Shown here: in pieces, positions 62,981 through 64,000 of the stretch | Numbering within the stretch: the first letter of the stretch is position 1 | How the letters are laid out: every line of letters begins with the position of its first letter | Source: CAG-411 sp963643465 | Lineage (GTDB): Bacteria > Bacillota > Clostridia > Lachnospirales > Lachnospiraceae | NCBI GenBank assembly: GCA_963643465.1 | Contig: CAVIJT010000001.1 | Span: forward strand, 310,001 to 374,000 | Reading direction: 5' to 3' | DNA length: 64,000 nt | Translations under genes and position numbers: made by a program | The notes under the pieces: model-generated | Told to the model about the DNA's origin: nothing | Seen by the model: only the letters and a program-made list of their open reading frames with translations | Database searches by the model: none

Positions 62981-63747
62981 TCCTTTCTATGGGTGTGGTT
63001 GTCCTCTCACTAATAGGAGAAAAACAGGGTGTAAAACGGAACTGTTTTTGAAAGAATTTGAAAAAATATCCCCTCATAATTCAGTACAAAAATCGGCTAA
63101 AAGGGGGTGGGGTACATTGAAATTTTTTCAAAAATTTTGTTGCCCCCACTTATCAAAAGCGGAAAACGGACGAAAACCCAAACCACCGTTTATGAAAGAA
63201 TTTGAAAAATATTCCGTCATAAGGTAGTACAAAAAACATTGAAATGGCGGGGTGCAATTTTGAAATTTCTCAAAAATATTTGCAGACCGCTTTCGGCTGT
63301 TTTTCTCTCCCCGCAGGGGATAAGCAGGGTTTGGGGAAGGCACTCCCCAACAAGATTCCGACGGGGCAAAAATGAGCGATAAGCGAATTTTGGCACCTCG
63401 GTAGAATCTTGCTCTTAGAAACTCACGCTTTCCTCTGCCTTTACCCATATAACAATTCGTAAAGGACGTTTTGACTGATTTTCGCAAAAAAGTTTTTGTG
63501 CGGCTCATTCTGCCCTTGCTGTTTTCCTCCACGATGAGATTTGGAAAATGCCAAACATCAGAGGAATTTTTCGTGTAGCTTCCCTACATTACCTACTACA
63601 AGGGAATTGGCGATTTGCCAAAGGCAGAGGAAACTTTTTTGAAAACGGGCGCAAAAAAAGCAGCAAATCTTTTCAGACTTACTGCAATAAGAAAAGGACA
63701 ACCGTTTTCGATTGCCCTTAATATTTTGTTTCTGATTTTAATATTAT
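62981..63747. other. IME noncoding region with probable oriT and imperfect repeats
   Basis: No credible gene in 767 bases; an open frame on the minus strand (63128-63532) has no homology-like features. Two imperfect copies of an approximately 95-base sequence lie at 63050-63144 and 63194-63283 (landmarks GAAAGAATTTGAAAAA, GTACAAAAA, ATTGAAAT, CAAAAAT). An inverted repeat CAAGATTC (63351-63358) / GAATCTTG (63404-63411) encloses a stretch ending CACCTCGGTA and is the best oriT candidate, upstream of mobC. A run of T/A near 63720 may be a terminator for the gene at the window edge. Confidence 0.5.
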
Positions 63748-64000
63748 CTATTCAAGCGGAATAACACCATTATCTTCTGAAGCTACGGATTCACCGTTTA
63801 CAATACTTGTTATATCAATGACTTCCTTGCTCTCGTTCGTTGCTAAGAAACAATAAATTCCGTCATTCGATATTTCTACAGTTATATCAGCATTTGAAAA
63901 AGCAATTTCATTTTGAAGTTCGCCATTACGCAAGACTAAAATTTGATTAGGATTACTAATCAAATTCAAAATATCTGACTTTGATATAGTGGCTACACCT
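63748..64000 (-). CDS. Hypothetical protein, C-terminal part (runs off window)
   Basis: The open frame continues through the window edge; visible residues read GVATISKSDILNLISNPNQ, then DITVEISNDGIYCFLATNE and ESVASEDNGVIPLE at the C-terminus. I do not recognise it. It looks beta-rich and is AT-rich compared with the IME mobilization genes, so it may be separate cargo of the IME. Confidence 0.5.
   Translation of the reverse strand, partial: GVATISKSDILNLISNPNQILVLRNGELQNEIAFSNADITVEISNDGIYCFLATNESKEVIDITSIVNGESVASEDNGVIPLE

Larger units (their letters stand above)
17255..64000. mobile_element. Composite ICE: Tn916-type integration module with Tn1549-like transfer genes, carrying a nested IME
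   Basis: The element starts between the phosphatase start codon and the integrase gene and extends beyond the right edge. Integrase and excisionase lie at the left end. Regulation genes (Orf8, sigma factor, HTH), cargo, MobC/relaxase, antirestriction and helicase, TopB, and a type IV secretion block (NlpC/P60, VirB4, PrgI, TrbL, Maff-2 remnant) follow in the order typical of Tn1549-like ICEs of Clostridia. The VirD4 coupling protein expected next is not in the window. The exact left attachment site was not determined because the right junction is not available. Confidence 0.85.
56429..64000. mobile_element. Nested integrative mobilizable element (serine-recombinase IME) in maff-2
   Basis: Left junction at about 56429 inside the maff-2 remnant; the right end is outside the window. 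By eye most genes have higher G+C than the host ICE. Contents: large serine recombinase, small membrane protein, TnpW-like protein, DnaC-like ATPase, DnaD-like gene with a premature stop, a small Cys-rich protein, relaxase, MobC and a probable oriT. It has no secretion genes and would use the host ICE or another ICE for transfer. Confidence 0.8.

Noticed and set aside
63128..63532. 134-residue open frame on the minus strand in the IME noncoding region
   Set aside because: It crosses the repeats and the likely oriT, has no ribosome site, and its composition is not protein-like.

Overview
The window looks like a low-GC Firmicutes chromosome, most likely a gut Lachnospiraceae or related Clostridia. 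I infer this from the A+T-rich sequence, the AGGAGG-type ribosome sites, frequent TTG/GTG starts, the [FeFe]-hydrogenase maturase HydE, the EpsC/SrpH-type serine acetyltransferase, the DUF6465-like small protein, and an integrative conjugative element (ICE) of the Tn916-integrase/Tn1549-transfer type common in that family. No tRNA, rRNA or CRISPR array was found.

Bases 1 to about 17250 are ordinary chromosome. They carry the 5' end of a ParA-like ATPase with a small partner gene, a very large soluble hybrid sensor kinase, a methyltransferase/Dabb pair, an isolated trpF, a ZIP metal transporter, a rhodanese, and endonuclease III. A sulfur-assimilation cluster follows (Rrf2 regulator, cysK, tcdA, cysE, metY), then hydE, nadA and a low-molecular-weight protein tyrosine phosphatase. 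cysK, cysE and metY have clear sigma-A promoters. Two of these, and a site near the third, share an ATAGGAA element that may be the operator of the Rrf2 regulator encoded next to cysK.

From about 17.3 kb to the right edge the window is a composite mobile element. The ICE begins with a Tn916-type integrase (TTG start) and excisionase, then an Orf8/sigma-factor pair and a Cro/CI-type regulator with repeated upstream sites. A cargo block follows: TetR regulator divergent from HXXEE protein, flavodoxin, and an ABC transporter whose permease is split only by a scaffold gap. Next come a candidate oriT with MobC and relaxase, and a DUF3800 gene followed by a small structured RNA with its own promoter and terminator. 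The ICE core then runs leftward: an ArdC-like antirestriction protein, a 2773-residue methylase/helicase, topoisomerase III, MT-A70 methylase, DUF4366, DUF4315, an M23+NlpC/P60 cell-wall hydrolase, VirB4, PrgI and TrbL/VirB6.

Two accessory insertions stand out. Between the methylase/helicase and topB lies a cargo slot holding a zinc metallopeptidase and a translationally coupled two-gene HEPN-RNase cassette, with a candidate pseudoknotted RNA just downstream. The slot also contains a decayed 0.5-kb duplicate of the methylase/helicase 5' end. At 56429 the Maff-2 gene of the transfer operon is cut by a second, visibly GC-richer element, an integrative mobilizable element (IME) with a large serine recombinase, TnpW-like protein, DnaC-like ATPase, an interrupted DnaD-like gene, and its own relaxase, MobC and probable oriT. 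The IME and the rest of the ICE, including the expected VirD4 coupling protein, continue beyond the right edge.
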